Assembly: GCA_905233375.1 (NCBI GenBank)
Contig: CAJOEJ010000001.1
Location: 55,585 to 119,584 of the forward strand
DNA from: Paludibacteraceae bacterium
Lineage (GTDB): Bacteria > Bacteroidota > Bacteroidia > Bacteroidales > Paludibacteraceae
DNA length: 64,000 nucleotides
Direction: 5' to 3'
Below the pieces are notes generated by a model. That model was not told the origin of the DNA and did not search any database. It was given only the letters and a program-made list of their open reading frames with translations. Every line of letters starts with the position of its first letter. Positions within the stretch are counted from its first letter, which is position 1. Below, piece after piece: positions 15,522 through 23,831 of this stretch. The translations under genes and the position numbers were made by a program.

Positions 15522-18329
15522 TTACCACCAGTTCACCTTCGCGTTCGTGCTCGAGTTGCTGCTCTTGTCGTATTTGAGGTCGCTGAGCATGGAGGCGTTG
15601 ACGCCGATGTGGAAGGTGTAGCTCTTGAACATACCGATCGGGTTGATGCTTGCCGTCATGTTCCAGCAGTGCAGGTCGCGGCTGATATTGATGGTACATG
15701 CCGTTACTTTCTTGTAGTCGAAGTTGTATGTCAGCGATGCGCTGGCTTTCCATCCCTTTCCCAAGCCTATATTGCCGTTCATGGTCAGCGAGTGGGTGAA
15801 CTTCATCTTGTAGTACATCTTCTCGTAGTCGAACTCACTGCCGTTGGTGTAGGCGAGCGAGTAGTTGACGGACAGGCTCCATGGTATCTCTGTTTTCAGG
15901 TAGCCATCCTCGACCTCCGCCTCCCCTTTGTTGTTCGGCTTGGCATTCTTGTCCGTACCGTCTTCGTTCTTCTCAACGGCGGTAATGACCTCCTCTTCGC
16001 TCGTTTCGCCTGTTTCTGTCTTGGCTCGCGTCTTCTCCTGCCGCGCTTCTATCTTCTCCTTCCATTTCTTGATGGTCTGGTTGTTGAAGGTGTAACTGAA
16101 ACTCCACCGCAGTCCGTTCCAGTGGGGGAAACGTCCGTTGTGCCAGTACTGTTTGTTTGTCCTGACCGGCGTCCCGTTCGCGTTGAGCTCGTACATGTAC
16201 GGATCGAGGGTGGTGTTCAGGTTCAGACTGTAGTTGTTCAGTTTCGGGAATTTGAGACGCAGGTTGACGCTGAAATTACTCCAGTTCATCGAGTCGGCTG
16301 CGAAGTTATACCCGCCCGATACGCTGAAATTATCAATCAGGCTGATGACCTTGTAGGGTTGCTTGCCGGTGGTGTCGTTCTTGTTGACCACCTTCATTTC
16401 CAGGTTGTTGGACACGCCGAAACTCAGCGTCGCCGCCATGCCGCGGCTCGCGTTGCCGTAGATGCCGCTCGTGAAGCGCGAATAGACCTGATGCATGTAC
16501 ACGGGGTTCCCCGCTTCGTCCGTTTTCTGTATCTTGCGCCCCGTCACGCTGTCCCGCTCGTTCGTATAGACGGGCTGATCGTAACTGCCGTAATAACCCC
16601 AACCGGAGGCGGCAAAGTCCGGGTGGTAGGTCATACTGAGCGTCGGCGTGATGACGTGGCGGAACTTCTCCACTTTGCTGTTCGGGAACAGTTTTTTCAG
16701 CGGCGTGTAGAAGCCGTACAACTTGGTAATCATGCTCACGCCCACATCAAAATCAAACACGTTGTAGAAACCCGTTGTGGTGTCCCGCGCCAGGGCTTGC
16801 GCCTCGTCGTCCCAGCGCTGGTCGATGCGCTGGAAATACATCCGGTCACGCAGGTTAATGGTCGGCGTGATATTGAGGTATTTGAACAGCGTGAACGAGG
16901 CGTTGATGGGTATCGTGTGACGGATTCCCGTTTGCCAGTCGCGGAAGAAATCCGAGGTGAGGAAATCCTTCTCTTTGATGCTGCTGACAGCGATTCGTCC
17001 GTTCAGCGTGTAGCTCATTTTGATTTTCTCGTACCATTTCTCCTTGCCTCCCACTTTGCCTTTCCGTTTGAGCGTTGCCTGGCGCCATAACTTGAACGGA
17101 TAGATACTGCTCATCGACACCGCCAGCTCCGGCGCAGTGAGCGAGATTGTCGAGTCGCTGGTCCGTTGTGTCAGGCTCGCACTCATACTCAGGCTCCACG
17201 GGCTGTCGGGAAAACGCTGGGTGTAGTTGATGGTACTGCTCTTCGTGTTCTCCGAATAGAGGTCGGAGTTGTAGTAGCTGTTGATATTGCTGCGGTTGTA
17301 ACCGCTGGTAGCAAAGTTGACGCTTGCCGAGAAGGTAGAGTAGGGGTTGAACTTCGAGTCCTGGCTGTGTGTCCACTGGACGCTGAAATTCTTGCGCGCC
17401 GAATAGTCCGGCAGTCCTTTCTCTCCCGTCACGTCGTTGCGGTAACTGATACTCAGGTTTCCCGAGAACCGGTACCGCCAGACATACTTGCTCTGCGCCC
17501 GGATAGCCCATGTGCCGCGACTGTAGATATCGCCGGTCACCTGCAGATCCAGATAGTCGCAGATGGCGAAGTAATATCCCAGCCCCTGCAGATAGAGTCC
17601 GCGTGTGTAGTCGTCGCCGAACTGGGGCATGATCAGACCGCTCGAGTAGGTGTTCGTGAAGGGGAAGAAACCGAACGGAATAGCTACCGGCAACGGAACA
17701 TCGCCTACCACCAGGTATGCCGGACCGCTTGCGATATACTCGCCGGGCTTCACCTTCGCTTTGGTCAGCTTGAGGTAGAAATGCGGATGGTCGTGGTTGT
17801 CGCAGGTCGTGTATTGTCCGCCCGCCATCATCATCTCGTCCCCTTCCATTTTCTTTGTCCGGTCGGCGATGATGTAGCCTTCGCCCTGCTGGGTCACGAC
17901 GCGGCGGATGTAACCCTTCTGGGTCTTGATGTTATAGGTGATCTCGCTGGTCTCGTAACTGTCGTTTCCGTCTTTGAAAACGGGTCGTCCCTTCCACTCC
18001 TCGTATAAATCGTCCCACACGCCGCGGGCATAGATGAGGCTGGAGTCCATGTTCATACGGATAAAATCCGACTGCAACTCCATGGATTCGTATTTGAGAT
18101 CGCCTGCGCCGTGCAGATAAGCGGTACCGTCCCCCATCATGATCATGGAGTCCGTCGCCTGATAGTGAACCGGACCCTTGAGACTGCTCTCCTTGTGCCG
18201 CACAACGGGCGTTGTACTTTGTACATCCACGCTGTCCGGTAGAGGAATGCTGTCCTCACACCACGCCCCTGCCGGCAGAAGAGCCAGCATCAGGAACCAC
18301 ATAATATGTTTGCGTACGCGTATGGGCAC
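15522..18329 (-). CDS. lptD: LPS-assembly outer membrane protein LptD (Bacteroidetes type)
   Basis: 935 residues with a signal peptide (MPIRVRKHIMWFLMLALLPAGAWC). The N-terminal OstA-like periplasmic domain (residues ~45-210) has GDGTAYLHGAGDLKYESMEL and TYNIKTQKGYIRRV. A large beta-barrel follows with many amphipathic strands (YFAICDYLDLQVTGDIYSRG, WSLSVNYSLAYTNG) and ends VNASMLSDLKYDKSSNSSTNAKVNWW, with a terminal aromatic residue. In the family it receives lipopolysaccharide from the periplasmic Lpt bridge and inserts it in the outer leaflet. An acidic, charged insertion between late strands (about residues 760-800) is rich in Lys and Glu. First gene of an lptD-slyD-der cluster. Confidence 0.88.
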   Translation of the reverse strand: MPIRVRKHIMWFLMLALLPAGAWCEDSIPLPDSVDVQSTTPVVRHKESSLKGPVHYQATDSMIMMGDGTAYLHGAGDLKYESMELQSDFIRMNMDSSLIYARGVWDDLYEEWKGRPVFKDGNDSYETSEITYNIKTQKGYIRRVVTQQGEGYIIADRTKKMEGDEMMMAGGQYTTCDNHDHPHFYLKLTKAKVKPGEYIASGPAYLVVGDVPLPVAIPFGFFPFTNTYSSGLIMPQFGDDYTRGLYLQGLGYYFAICDYLDLQVTGDIYSRGTWAIRAQSKYVWRYRFSGNLSISYRNDVTGEKGLPDYSARKNFSVQWTHSQDSKFNPYSTFSASVNFATSGYNRSNINSYYNSDLYSENTKSSTINYTQRFPDSPWSLSMSASLTQRTSDSTISLTAPELAVSMSSIYPFKLWRQATLKRKGKVGGKEKWYEKIKMSYTLNGRIAVSSIKEKDFLTSDFFRDWQTGIRHTIPINASFTLFKYLNITPTINLRDRMYFQRIDQRWDDEAQALARDTTTGFYNVFDFDVGVSMITKLYGFYTPLKKLFPNSKVEKFRHVITPTLSMTYHPDFAASGWGYYGSYDQPVYTNERDSVTGRKIQKTDEAGNPVYMHQVYSRFTSGIYGNASRGMAATLSFGVSNNLEMKVVNKNDTTGKQPYKVISLIDNFSVSGGYNFAADSMNWSNFSVNLRLKFPKLNNYSLNLNTTLDPYMYELNANGTPVRTNKQYWHNGRFPHWNGLRWSFSYTFNNQTIKKWKEKIEARQEKTRAKTETGETSEEEVITAVEKNEDGTDKNAKPNNKGEAEVEDGYLKTEIPWSLSVNYSLAYTNGSEFDYEKMYYKMKFTHSLTMNGNIGLGKGWKASASLTYNFDYKKVTACTINISRDLHCWNMTASINPIGMFKSYTFHIGVNASMLSDLKYDKSSNSSTNAKVNWW

Positions 18330-18348
18330 AATAAGCCAAATTAGTCTG

Positions 18349-18380
18349 CAAAGGTACGAATAAATTTTGAAATATCCAAA
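18349..18380 (-). promoter_or_regulatory. Promoter of lptD
   Basis: Minus-strand TTTG, 20 bp, TACCTTTG; exact consensus, 19 bp before the ATG of lptD. Confidence 0.85.
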
Positions 18381-18389
18381 AAAAAAAAC

Positions 18390-18415
18390 AAAAATCGCCC
18401 GAATGAGCGATTTTT
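18390..18415 (-). terminator. Terminator of the AAA-ATPase gene
   Basis: AAAAATCGC and GCGATTTTT pair around an 8-nt loop. On the minus strand a run of T follows. Confidence 0.8.
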
Positions 18416-18433
18416 GGAGGGTTAAGACGTGTA

Positions 18434-19867
18434 TTATTCCCTATTGGGGAGGAAAAGATCGTCTAATTGGACTTGCTGCATTACTTCGTTTGCATACTCA
18501 TTGCTCTTCAGACCATATGGAGTTACAAAAGTAAGTTGAAGTCCTTTGTTTATTTGAGCCTCTGTCTGAAAAGCAAACAGACGGTTTTGCAATTTATCAT
18601 ATTCCGCTTTCTTAATCAAATAAGGAGCAGAGGAAAATTTCATCTCACAGACATTAACTATATCGTCCGATCTGTCCAATATCAAATCTATCTGGGCTGC
18701 CGGCTTGAGTTCTTTACTTCTCCATTGGTAGTAATCAACGCTTATGCCGCTTATCCCGAGTCGTTGCTTGATTTGGTTGATATGTTGCATCGCTACACGT
18801 TCGAATGCCAACCCCTCCCACGATAAAAGTTGCGCAGCCCGGTTGTTCTTGCTGAAATAGTGTTCTTCTTCTCCGATCAACGTGTTAAAATGCAAGTGAA
18901 ACAGTGTAAACATATCCGTAAGGGCATATAATTCAGCGTTTTGTTTTATTTTTGTGCTGTACACGCGATATGAACGGATAAAATCACAATTAGAGAGGTT
19001 TGTCAACAATTTTGTTAGTCTTCCACCACTGCTCATGTCTAACTTTTGGGCTATTTCATCCCGTGTTAAGCCCTGTTTGTTTTTCGAAAGGACATCAACT
19101 ATTTTATAATATGGCTCAGGGGACTTGAATAGCGAAGCCAGTAAACGGTCATATTCTCGTCGCAAAAGACCGGAAGGTTTGCTGTATAAACGGTCAAGTG
19201 ATTGCATCAAACTCTCATTCGATTGTAACAAACTTAAATAATATGGTATTCCGCCAAAGAACATATACGCTTGCGTTATCATCAGCCGTGTCCATTTGAG
19301 CCCATTCGAAAGGAGGTATTGTTCGGTCTCTGCGAGGTTGAAAGGGTGCAAATGGATTTCAAATGTGAGACGGTCATGCAAACCTCCATGACTGTCTATA
19401 ATATTCTTAATGATCCATGAAGTAGCACTACCGCATACAATAAGTTTTATATTAGGATGCTGAACAGCCCATGTGTTCCAAAAATGGTCAAGAGCAGGAA
19501 TAAACTCGGAACGTTGTATGTCGAAACATGGTATTTCGTCTAAAAAGATGATGGTTAATTTGCCGGCATCCACGCGAGGTTGTAGTCCTTCTTGCAGGCG
19601 GGCGAACAGCTTCATCCAACTATCTGTTTCTGTCCCGTTCACGCCAAGTTTATCCAAAGCGGCACAGAAAGATTCTTTCTGTCGGGCTGTCTTGCCATTC
19701 AGAACGCCGGAAGCATGGAACGCTAATTGGTCACGGAAATATTCCGTAACGAGATACGTTTTACCAACACGCCGTCTGCCGTAAACCGCAATAAACTCCG
19801 CTTTTGCACTCTTGCTTAACAGTTCCAGTTGTTGTTGCTCTACTGTTCTGCCAATAATATTTCCCAT
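18434..19867 (-). CDS. AAA-type ATPase with C-terminal DUF234/PD-(D/E)XK-like domain (intact copy)
   Basis: 477 residues from the ATG of MGNIIGRTVEQQQL; the 30 upstream residues in the ORF track overlap the promoter and are dropped. The N-terminal ATPase has a Walker A GRRRVGKT, a Walker B LTIIFLDEIPCFD and a sensor LIVCGSATSW. A winged-helix segment (LSKNKQGLTRDEIAQKLDMSSGGRLTKLL) follows. The C-terminal domain has IDLILDRSDD...NVCEMKFS, a PD-(D/E)XK nuclease-like pattern. Such archaeal-type ATPases are abundant in Bacteroidales; their role is not settled. It has its own consensus promoter and terminator. A lipoprotein gene precedes it, as also happens at the broken paralogue (25700-26717). 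Confidence 0.85.
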   Translation of the reverse strand: MGNIIGRTVEQQQLELLSKSAKAEFIAVYGRRRVGKTYLVTEYFRDQLAFHASGVLNGKTARQKESFCAALDKLGVNGTETDSWMKLFARLQEGLQPRVDAGKLTIIFLDEIPCFDIQRSEFIPALDHFWNTWAVQHPNIKLIVCGSATSWIIKNIIDSHGGLHDRLTFEIHLHPFNLAETEQYLLSNGLKWTRLMITQAYMFFGGIPYYLSLLQSNESLMQSLDRLYSKPSGLLRREYDRLLASLFKSPEPYYKIVDVLSKNKQGLTRDEIAQKLDMSSGGRLTKLLTNLSNCDFIRSYRVYSTKIKQNAELYALTDMFTLFHLHFNTLIGEEEHYFSKNNRAAQLLSWEGLAFERVAMQHINQIKQRLGISGISVDYYQWRSKELKPAAQIDLILDRSDDIVNVCEMKFSSAPYLIKKAEYDKLQNRLFAFQTEAQINKGLQLTFVTPYGLKSNEYANEVMQQVQLDDLFLPNRE

Positions 19868-19892
19868 AGTAGTGTATGTTTGAAATCCGCTG

Positions 19893-19924
19893 CAAAGGTA
19901 CAAAAAATAATTGATATATACAAA
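19893..19924 (-). promoter_or_regulatory. Promoter of the intact AAA-ATPase
   Basis: Minus-strand TTTG, 20 bp, TACCTTTG, about 26 bp before the chosen ATG. It lies directly downstream of the 54-bp repeats. Confidence 0.85.
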
Positions 19925-19932
19925 CAATTTTA

Positions 19933-20085
19933 GCCAAAATATGTGAATTTTGTGCATTTTTGGCTAAAACTGAATATTGAGTTTGAGCCAAAGTTGATGT
20001 TTTTAGTGCGTTTTTGGCTAAAACTGGATAGTGAGTTTGAGCCAAAGTTGGTATTTTTAATACGTTTTTGGCTAAAACTGATGAG
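19933..20085. repeat. 54-bp tandem repeat with internal inverted arms (nearly three units)
   Basis: GCCAAA begins at 19933, 19987 and 20041, an exact 54-bp period. Each unit has AGCCAAA at one end and TTTTTGGCTAAAACT ~30 bp later, so each can fold into a hairpin. Units differ at several positions (AATATT/GATAGT, GATG/GGTA). The last unit overlaps the stop codon of the lipoprotein at 20072, and the array ends next to the promoter of the AAA-ATPase. No such array accompanies the second lipoprotein/ATPase pair. Confidence 0.9.
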
Positions 20086-20551
20086 AACACGTCTCCCATG
20101 TCTCGCGGCAGAGTTGTTGGATCCGGTCGAGTCCGTTCCCTTTCGGGTACACCATATAGCCGGAAGAGGAGACCTCCGTTTCGGAGTTGGCAAATGTGAG
20201 GTGAATGCGCCACATGGAGCCGCCGCTCACATGGCGGTGCCGCCACGAAGAGTAGTTCGCTTTGTAGGCAAGCATGCGCTCCTCGATGACGATTTGCCGG
20301 AGTTGTTCAGCGAAGGTATCGGGCACTTGGACGCAAGGAGCATGCACGATGTCGCATCCGGTGCCGTTGGTGAGCCAATAGTGTCCGTCGGAGTCACGGC
20401 GGAGTGCGTAATGGAGGGTGGGATAGAGGGTGGCGTTATCAACGCGGTACTCCATGGAGGCGACAGGGGTATCCGGTACAAGGCGTGCATGCGTGCAGCC
20501 CGTGAAAAGATTCAGCAACATAGTCAGAATGATTAACAATCGGGTTTTCAT
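20072..20551 (-). CDS. Small lipoprotein, paralogue of 26820-27269
   Basis: About 159 residues from MKTRLLIILTMLLNLFTGC; the Cys of FTGC is the lipidation site. The ATG at 20551 is preferred because it gives a clean lipoprotein signal. The mature part shares the run VPDTPVASMEYRVD, LRRDSDGHYWLTN, VPDTFAEQLRQIV, ERMLAYKANY and SSSGYMVYPKGNGLDRIQQLC with the lipoprotein at 26820-27269. The fold and function are not recognised. It lies 27 bp after another lipoprotein gene and upstream of an AAA-ATPase, the same order as at the paralogue. Confidence 0.78.
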   Translation of the reverse strand: MKTRLLIILTMLLNLFTGCTHARLVPDTPVASMEYRVDNATLYPTLHYALRRDSDGHYWLTNGTGCDIVHAPCVQVPDTFAEQLRQIVIEERMLAYKANYSSWRHRHVSGGSMWRIHLTFANSETEVSSSGYMVYPKGNGLDRIQQLCRETWETCSHQF

Positions 20552-20578
20552 TTTTATCAAATCAGCTAATAACACATT

Positions 20579-21439
20579 TTATTGTCTTTTCCAATTCCCG
20601 TCGAAGCGTTTGAATGGTTCGCCCTGCAGGGTGATAAATTCGGATATGGACCCGTTGTCGGGATCCACCTGCCAGACGTATTCCGCCTGGTTGGGGTGGA
20701 TAGCGGTCCCGGATCCGCTTTCATGGAGCGTGATGCCGTTGAAATGCACGGAGTCGTCGATGAGAGTGGCTTGGTAACAGACGTCGCCGTTGGTCCAGTA
20801 ACTGCCGGCAGGTATGTTCACGGGCAGGGGCTCGAGGGCGGTTCCGTTCCATTGGTAAGAACCGTATCCGTCGGTGAGAAAGGCATGGGTGGGTTCATCC
20901 CAATACGAGATGATCTCACGCCATACTTCGAGGGCTTCGTATTCAAAGCCGGTCTGTTCGACGAGTTGCCCTTTTGCATCGCGAATAAGGGGCACGCGCC
21001 GGAGGGAGTGTCCGGTACGCTCGTAGGTGACAAGTCCGGTATAGGCTACCGCCGACCATTCGCGGAAATAACTCTCGAAGAGGTAGAGATGCCGGGTAGG
21101 ATGCGGCAGGGTATAGATGCCGGTTATGAGGGACATATCGTCGTCCGACCAGTCCGGCAGACCTTCAAACACCCTCACTACGTTGTCTTCATCGCGGACG
21201 GTATAGACGGCAGACCAGTTGATCATCTGTCCGCCTGTCCGGTTGTCCCAGCCATAGATACAAATGGCGCTGTCGGACGAACAGACGGTATGTACGGGGA
21301 TGAGGCTGTCGCAAGGGATGAGAGCCAGGACAGAATCTATATAGACGGGTGACTGGTTTTGGGTGACGGGTGATTTGCTGCACGCGCATAACGCAAACAC
21401 CACGACCCAAAGCAAGACTCTGCCGGAGATGTTTCTCAT
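20579..21439 (-). CDS. Lipoprotein of unknown function
   Basis: 286 residues with a lipoprotein signal (MRNISGRVLLWVVVFALCAC, Cys20). The mature part has no recognised family. It is rich in aromatic residues and beta-strand-like segments (RHLYLFESYFREWSAVAYTGL, AEYVWQVDPDNGSISEFITL), with clusters of Asp and Trp. First gene of a short unit with the lipoprotein at 20072, reading from a consensus promoter ~230 bp upstream. Confidence 0.75.
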   Translation of the reverse strand: MRNISGRVLLWVVVFALCACSKSPVTQNQSPVYIDSVLALIPCDSLIPVHTVCSSDSAICIYGWDNRTGGQMINWSAVYTVRDEDNVVRVFEGLPDWSDDDMSLITGIYTLPHPTRHLYLFESYFREWSAVAYTGLVTYERTGHSLRRVPLIRDAKGQLVEQTGFEYEALEVWREIISYWDEPTHAFLTDGYGSYQWNGTALEPLPVNIPAGSYWTNGDVCYQATLIDDSVHFNGITLHESGSGTAIHPNQAEYVWQVDPDNGSISEFITLQGEPFKRFDGNWKRQ

Positions 21440-21667
21440 ATGTTATAAAATATTATATTTTAGTCCAAAATGTCCCAAAATGATTCCCAAAGACATGAAA
21501 CAAACGGAACCGTTTGATTGGATTACTGATGGGTGGGGAATGTGTGGCTTAATATAGGAAACCTATCATCCAAAGAGGCTGTTTTGAGCATTATCAAATC
21601 AATTGTGCTTTATGTATTAAACATATTTGTAGAATATATGCTTTATGCATTGAGCACAAATCCGCTG

Positions 21668-21699
21668 CAAAGATACCACTTTTTTTTGATATATGCAAA
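21668..21699 (-). promoter_or_regulatory. Promoter of the 21.4-kb lipoprotein
   Basis: Minus-strand TTTG, 20 bp, TATCTTTG with the extended TTTGCATATAT form. The predicted leader of ~220 nt (21440-21660) holds no gene and no clear structure. Confidence 0.8.
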
Positions 21700-21754
21700 T
21701 ATTTTTGCATTTTTTTCAGTAATCCAATATGTCAAGGACCGATTTCATTAGTAA

Positions 21755-21780
21755 CCATGCGGGGGATCAGCCCCGCATGG
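21755..21780 (-). terminator. GC-rich hairpin after the 126-aa lipoprotein
   Basis: CCATGCGGGG and CCCCGCATGG pair perfectly around GATCAG, 20 bp after the stop at 21800. No T run follows at once. It is one of three similar hairpins placed just after stop codons in this region. Confidence 0.65.
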
Positions 21781-21799
21781 CTGAAGTTTCTGTTGAATA

Positions 21800-22180
21800 T
21801 CAGTTCTGCTCCAGGTGGGTGTTCATCATTCCGTTGCGGTTAACGGTCACGGCTTTGTATCCGTTCACGTTGCCGTTACGGTCGAATGTCTCGAAGATGA
21901 AGAGCAGTTTGTCCTCCAGAAGGAACTCGGCTTTCGCAATCACGAAACGGGCGGATCCGTATTCGCCTTCGGTCTCCTGGACGTCTTTGGCTTTCGACGG
22001 GTCTGCCAGGATCGCTTCGGAGCTCCTTCCGGAATACATATACACTTTCTCCCCGACTACGGGCTGACCTTGTGCGTTACGGACCTCCACCACTACTTCG
22101 GAGTCATGTCCCATCAGCGCGCAGCCCGTCATCATGGCGGCGCATACCAGTACGGCAAAGAATAAAATAAGCTTTTTCAT
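21800..22180 (-). CDS. Small lipoprotein with Ig/transthyretin-like domain (paralogue of next upstream)
   Basis: 126 residues. The signal peptide ends MMTGC. The mature part is one ~100-residue domain: VVVEVRNAQGQPVVGEKVYMYS opens it, a typical start of a carboxypeptidase-regulatory/transthyretin-like fold with its G-x-P-V core. AVTVNRNGMM closes it. It is a paralogue of the gene at 22193-22585, 12 bp upstream. Both are likely co-transcribed and face the periplasm or surface. Function unknown. Confidence 0.75.
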   Translation of the reverse strand: MKKLILFFAVLVCAAMMTGCALMGHDSEVVVEVRNAQGQPVVGEKVYMYSGRSSEAILADPSKAKDVQETEGEYGSARFVIAKAEFLLEDKLLFIFETFDRNGNVNGYKAVTVNRNGMMNTHLEQN

Positions 22181-22192
22181 ACGATGATAGTT

Positions 22193-22585
22193 TTAATAGG
22201 AACTGTTATGGATGGTATTGGAGCTGTGTCCGTGCCGCTTGACGGTAACGGATGCACGTCCGTTCTCCTGGTCGCCTTTGTACGTCACGAAAACGAATGA
22301 GGCTTCGTCCTGATAGAGCATCTCGATCTCCTTGATACTGAACTCGACGCTGCCTTTGCTGTTGGTAGCGAGATTCTGATACGCATCGCTCTTGGCGGAG
22401 CTTCTGCTGTACGAGGCAGCAGAGAACATATACACGATCTCGTCTGCTACGGGGTTGCCTCCCGGGTCTTCCACATAAATGGTGATCGTTGCGGCTTTGC
22501 TGAACGAATACATCAGACATCCGGAGAAAAGCGATGCCACGCCGATAAGGATGGCAAGCATGCCTAATTTCTTGAACTGTTTCAT
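22193..22585 (-). CDS. Small lipoprotein with Ig/transthyretin-like domain
   Basis: 130 residues with a lipobox LFSGC (mature N-terminus CLMYSF). The domain opens ITIYVEDPGGNPVADEIVYMFS and closes ASVTVKRHGHSS, the same layout as the 126-aa gene downstream. The pair are tandem duplicates that have diverged. It follows the tailed secreted protein at 22652 with a GC-rich hairpin in the gap, so transcription of the pair may be reduced relative to that gene. Confidence 0.75.
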   Translation of the reverse strand: MKQFKKLGMLAILIGVASLFSGCLMYSFSKAATITIYVEDPGGNPVADEIVYMFSAASYSRSSAKSDAYQNLATNSKGSVEFSIKEIEMLYQDEASFVFVTYKGDQENGRASVTVKRHGHSSNTIHNSSY

Positions 22586-22616
22586 ACGTGTGAGTTATTG
22601 TGGTTAATATTGGTAA

Positions 22617-22642
22617 CCTTGCGGGAAACCAATCCCGCAAGG
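22617..22642 (-). terminator. GC-rich hairpin after the 375-aa gene
   Basis: CCTTGCGGG and CCCGCAAGG pair perfectly around AAACCAAT, 10 bp after the stop at 22652. No T run; it may be a partial terminator or an mRNA 3'-end stabiliser. Confidence 0.6.
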
Positions 22643-22651
22643 TCAGACTTC

Positions 22652-23779
22652 TTACTTGATCTCAATGCCCTGTGCATTGTACCATTTGCCGTTGTACTCG
22701 ATCATGAGTTCGCCGTTCTCGATTTTCTTGCGTGCGGGAGCACTTGATGATCCTCCATGCGGGTTCGACTCCGAGCTCTTAGGCATGTTGGCGAAGTATT
22801 CGGGGCAGGTGAATTCCGAGTGTCCGTTCTTGTCGCTGACAAGGACATAGTAGCGCTCGGTCGTGCTCGGGGTGCCGTTCGTGCGGTACCACTGCTTGGT
22901 CGCTCCGTCTATTTTCTTGCCTTCTTTATACCACTGGTAGGAGACGATCTCGCCTCTACCGCCGTTGGGACCGTTATCCACAAACATGAAGTCATCCCAT
23001 TTGCGATATACGAATCCGCTCAGACAGCTGCCGGTGGCTGAGGTCACGGTGATGTTAAAGCGGTCACACCAGCAGATGACGCCTTTGTCGTCGATCATAT
23101 AAACCGAATAGGTATAGGAGCCTTCCGCCAGCGAAACCACGTCGTTGACTTTCGAAGCATCGTAATTGATGACTTTTGCGCCGGATACAACCTCATTGTT
23201 CGTCGGATCCACTGCGTATTGGTATCCCAGACCGCAGTAGGTCTTGCCGTTTGACGGATCAGTGGAACCCGCGGTGGTGAAGAGCTGGTAGTCACCCTTA
23301 CCGCTGATCATATCCGCCGGAACGGAAACGGGGTGAGTCTCTGTATGGTACTTAACCGTCACGTAATAGATATCATAGCGGTCAACCAAAGCTCCGTCGA
23401 AACTGGGGATAGGCAGTTGGTCGGTCGGCAGTTCGCCTGCGGCTGCCTGTACACGGCGCTTCGGGGCATTAATGACCTGGATGGGGGATTCGGCAACGAT
23501 AAAGATATATTCGCCGATTCCCAAGGTCACATCAAGGGTCTTGGATACATAGTTTCCGTTAGCGTATGCGAGAAACTTGGGAGTGCCGTCCACCAGTTCG
23601 TAGAACGCGAGGTAGTATGGACTGCTGTATTTGGACTCCAGGGTGTAGTTTGCGGTACAGGTGTACAGGTCGGCGTCGAGCTCCACGTTCCAGACGTACT
23701 GCTGACCGTAGGACCAACCTTGAGCCGCCATGGAGAGGGACATCAGACATCCCGCTAAGAATAATATATACTTTTTCAT
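22652..23779 (-). CDS. Secreted protein with C-terminal NGELMIEYNGKWYN tail motif
   Basis: 375 residues with a signal peptide (MKKYILFLAGCLMSLSMAAQ). The middle has beta-rich segments with no family I can name; the region around IVSYQWYKEGKKIDGATKQWY resembles an Ig-like strand pair. The C-terminus (KIENGELMIEYNGKWYNAQG) is one of seven similar tails in this window, so it is likely handled by the same export or surface pathway. It follows the OmpA-family gene by 52 bp. Confidence 0.75.
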   Translation of the reverse strand: MKKYILFLAGCLMSLSMAAQGWSYGQQYVWNVELDADLYTCTANYTLESKYSSPYYLAFYELVDGTPKFLAYANGNYVSKTLDVTLGIGEYIFIVAESPIQVINAPKRRVQAAAGELPTDQLPIPSFDGALVDRYDIYYVTVKYHTETHPVSVPADMISGKGDYQLFTTAGSTDPSNGKTYCGLGYQYAVDPTNNEVVSGAKVINYDASKVNDVVSLAEGSYTYSVYMIDDKGVICWCDRFNITVTSATGSCLSGFVYRKWDDFMFVDNGPNGGRGEIVSYQWYKEGKKIDGATKQWYRTNGTPSTTERYYVLVSDKNGHSEFTCPEYFANMPKSSESNPHGGSSSAPARKKIENGELMIEYNGKWYNAQGIEIK

Positions 23780-23831
23780 AATGGTTTTCTTTTTTAAATT
23801 TGACTCTTAACTTTTAACGCTTGTCTTTTCC

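Noticed and set aside
18215-18230. TTGTACTTTGTACA in lptD as a dispersed repeat
   Set aside because: Only a short core matches, within an ordinary coding stretch (DVQSTTPV); too short to separate from chance.
19933-20085. Possible CRISPR array
   Set aside because: The whole 54-bp unit is repeated; there are no unique spacers and no cas genes nearby.
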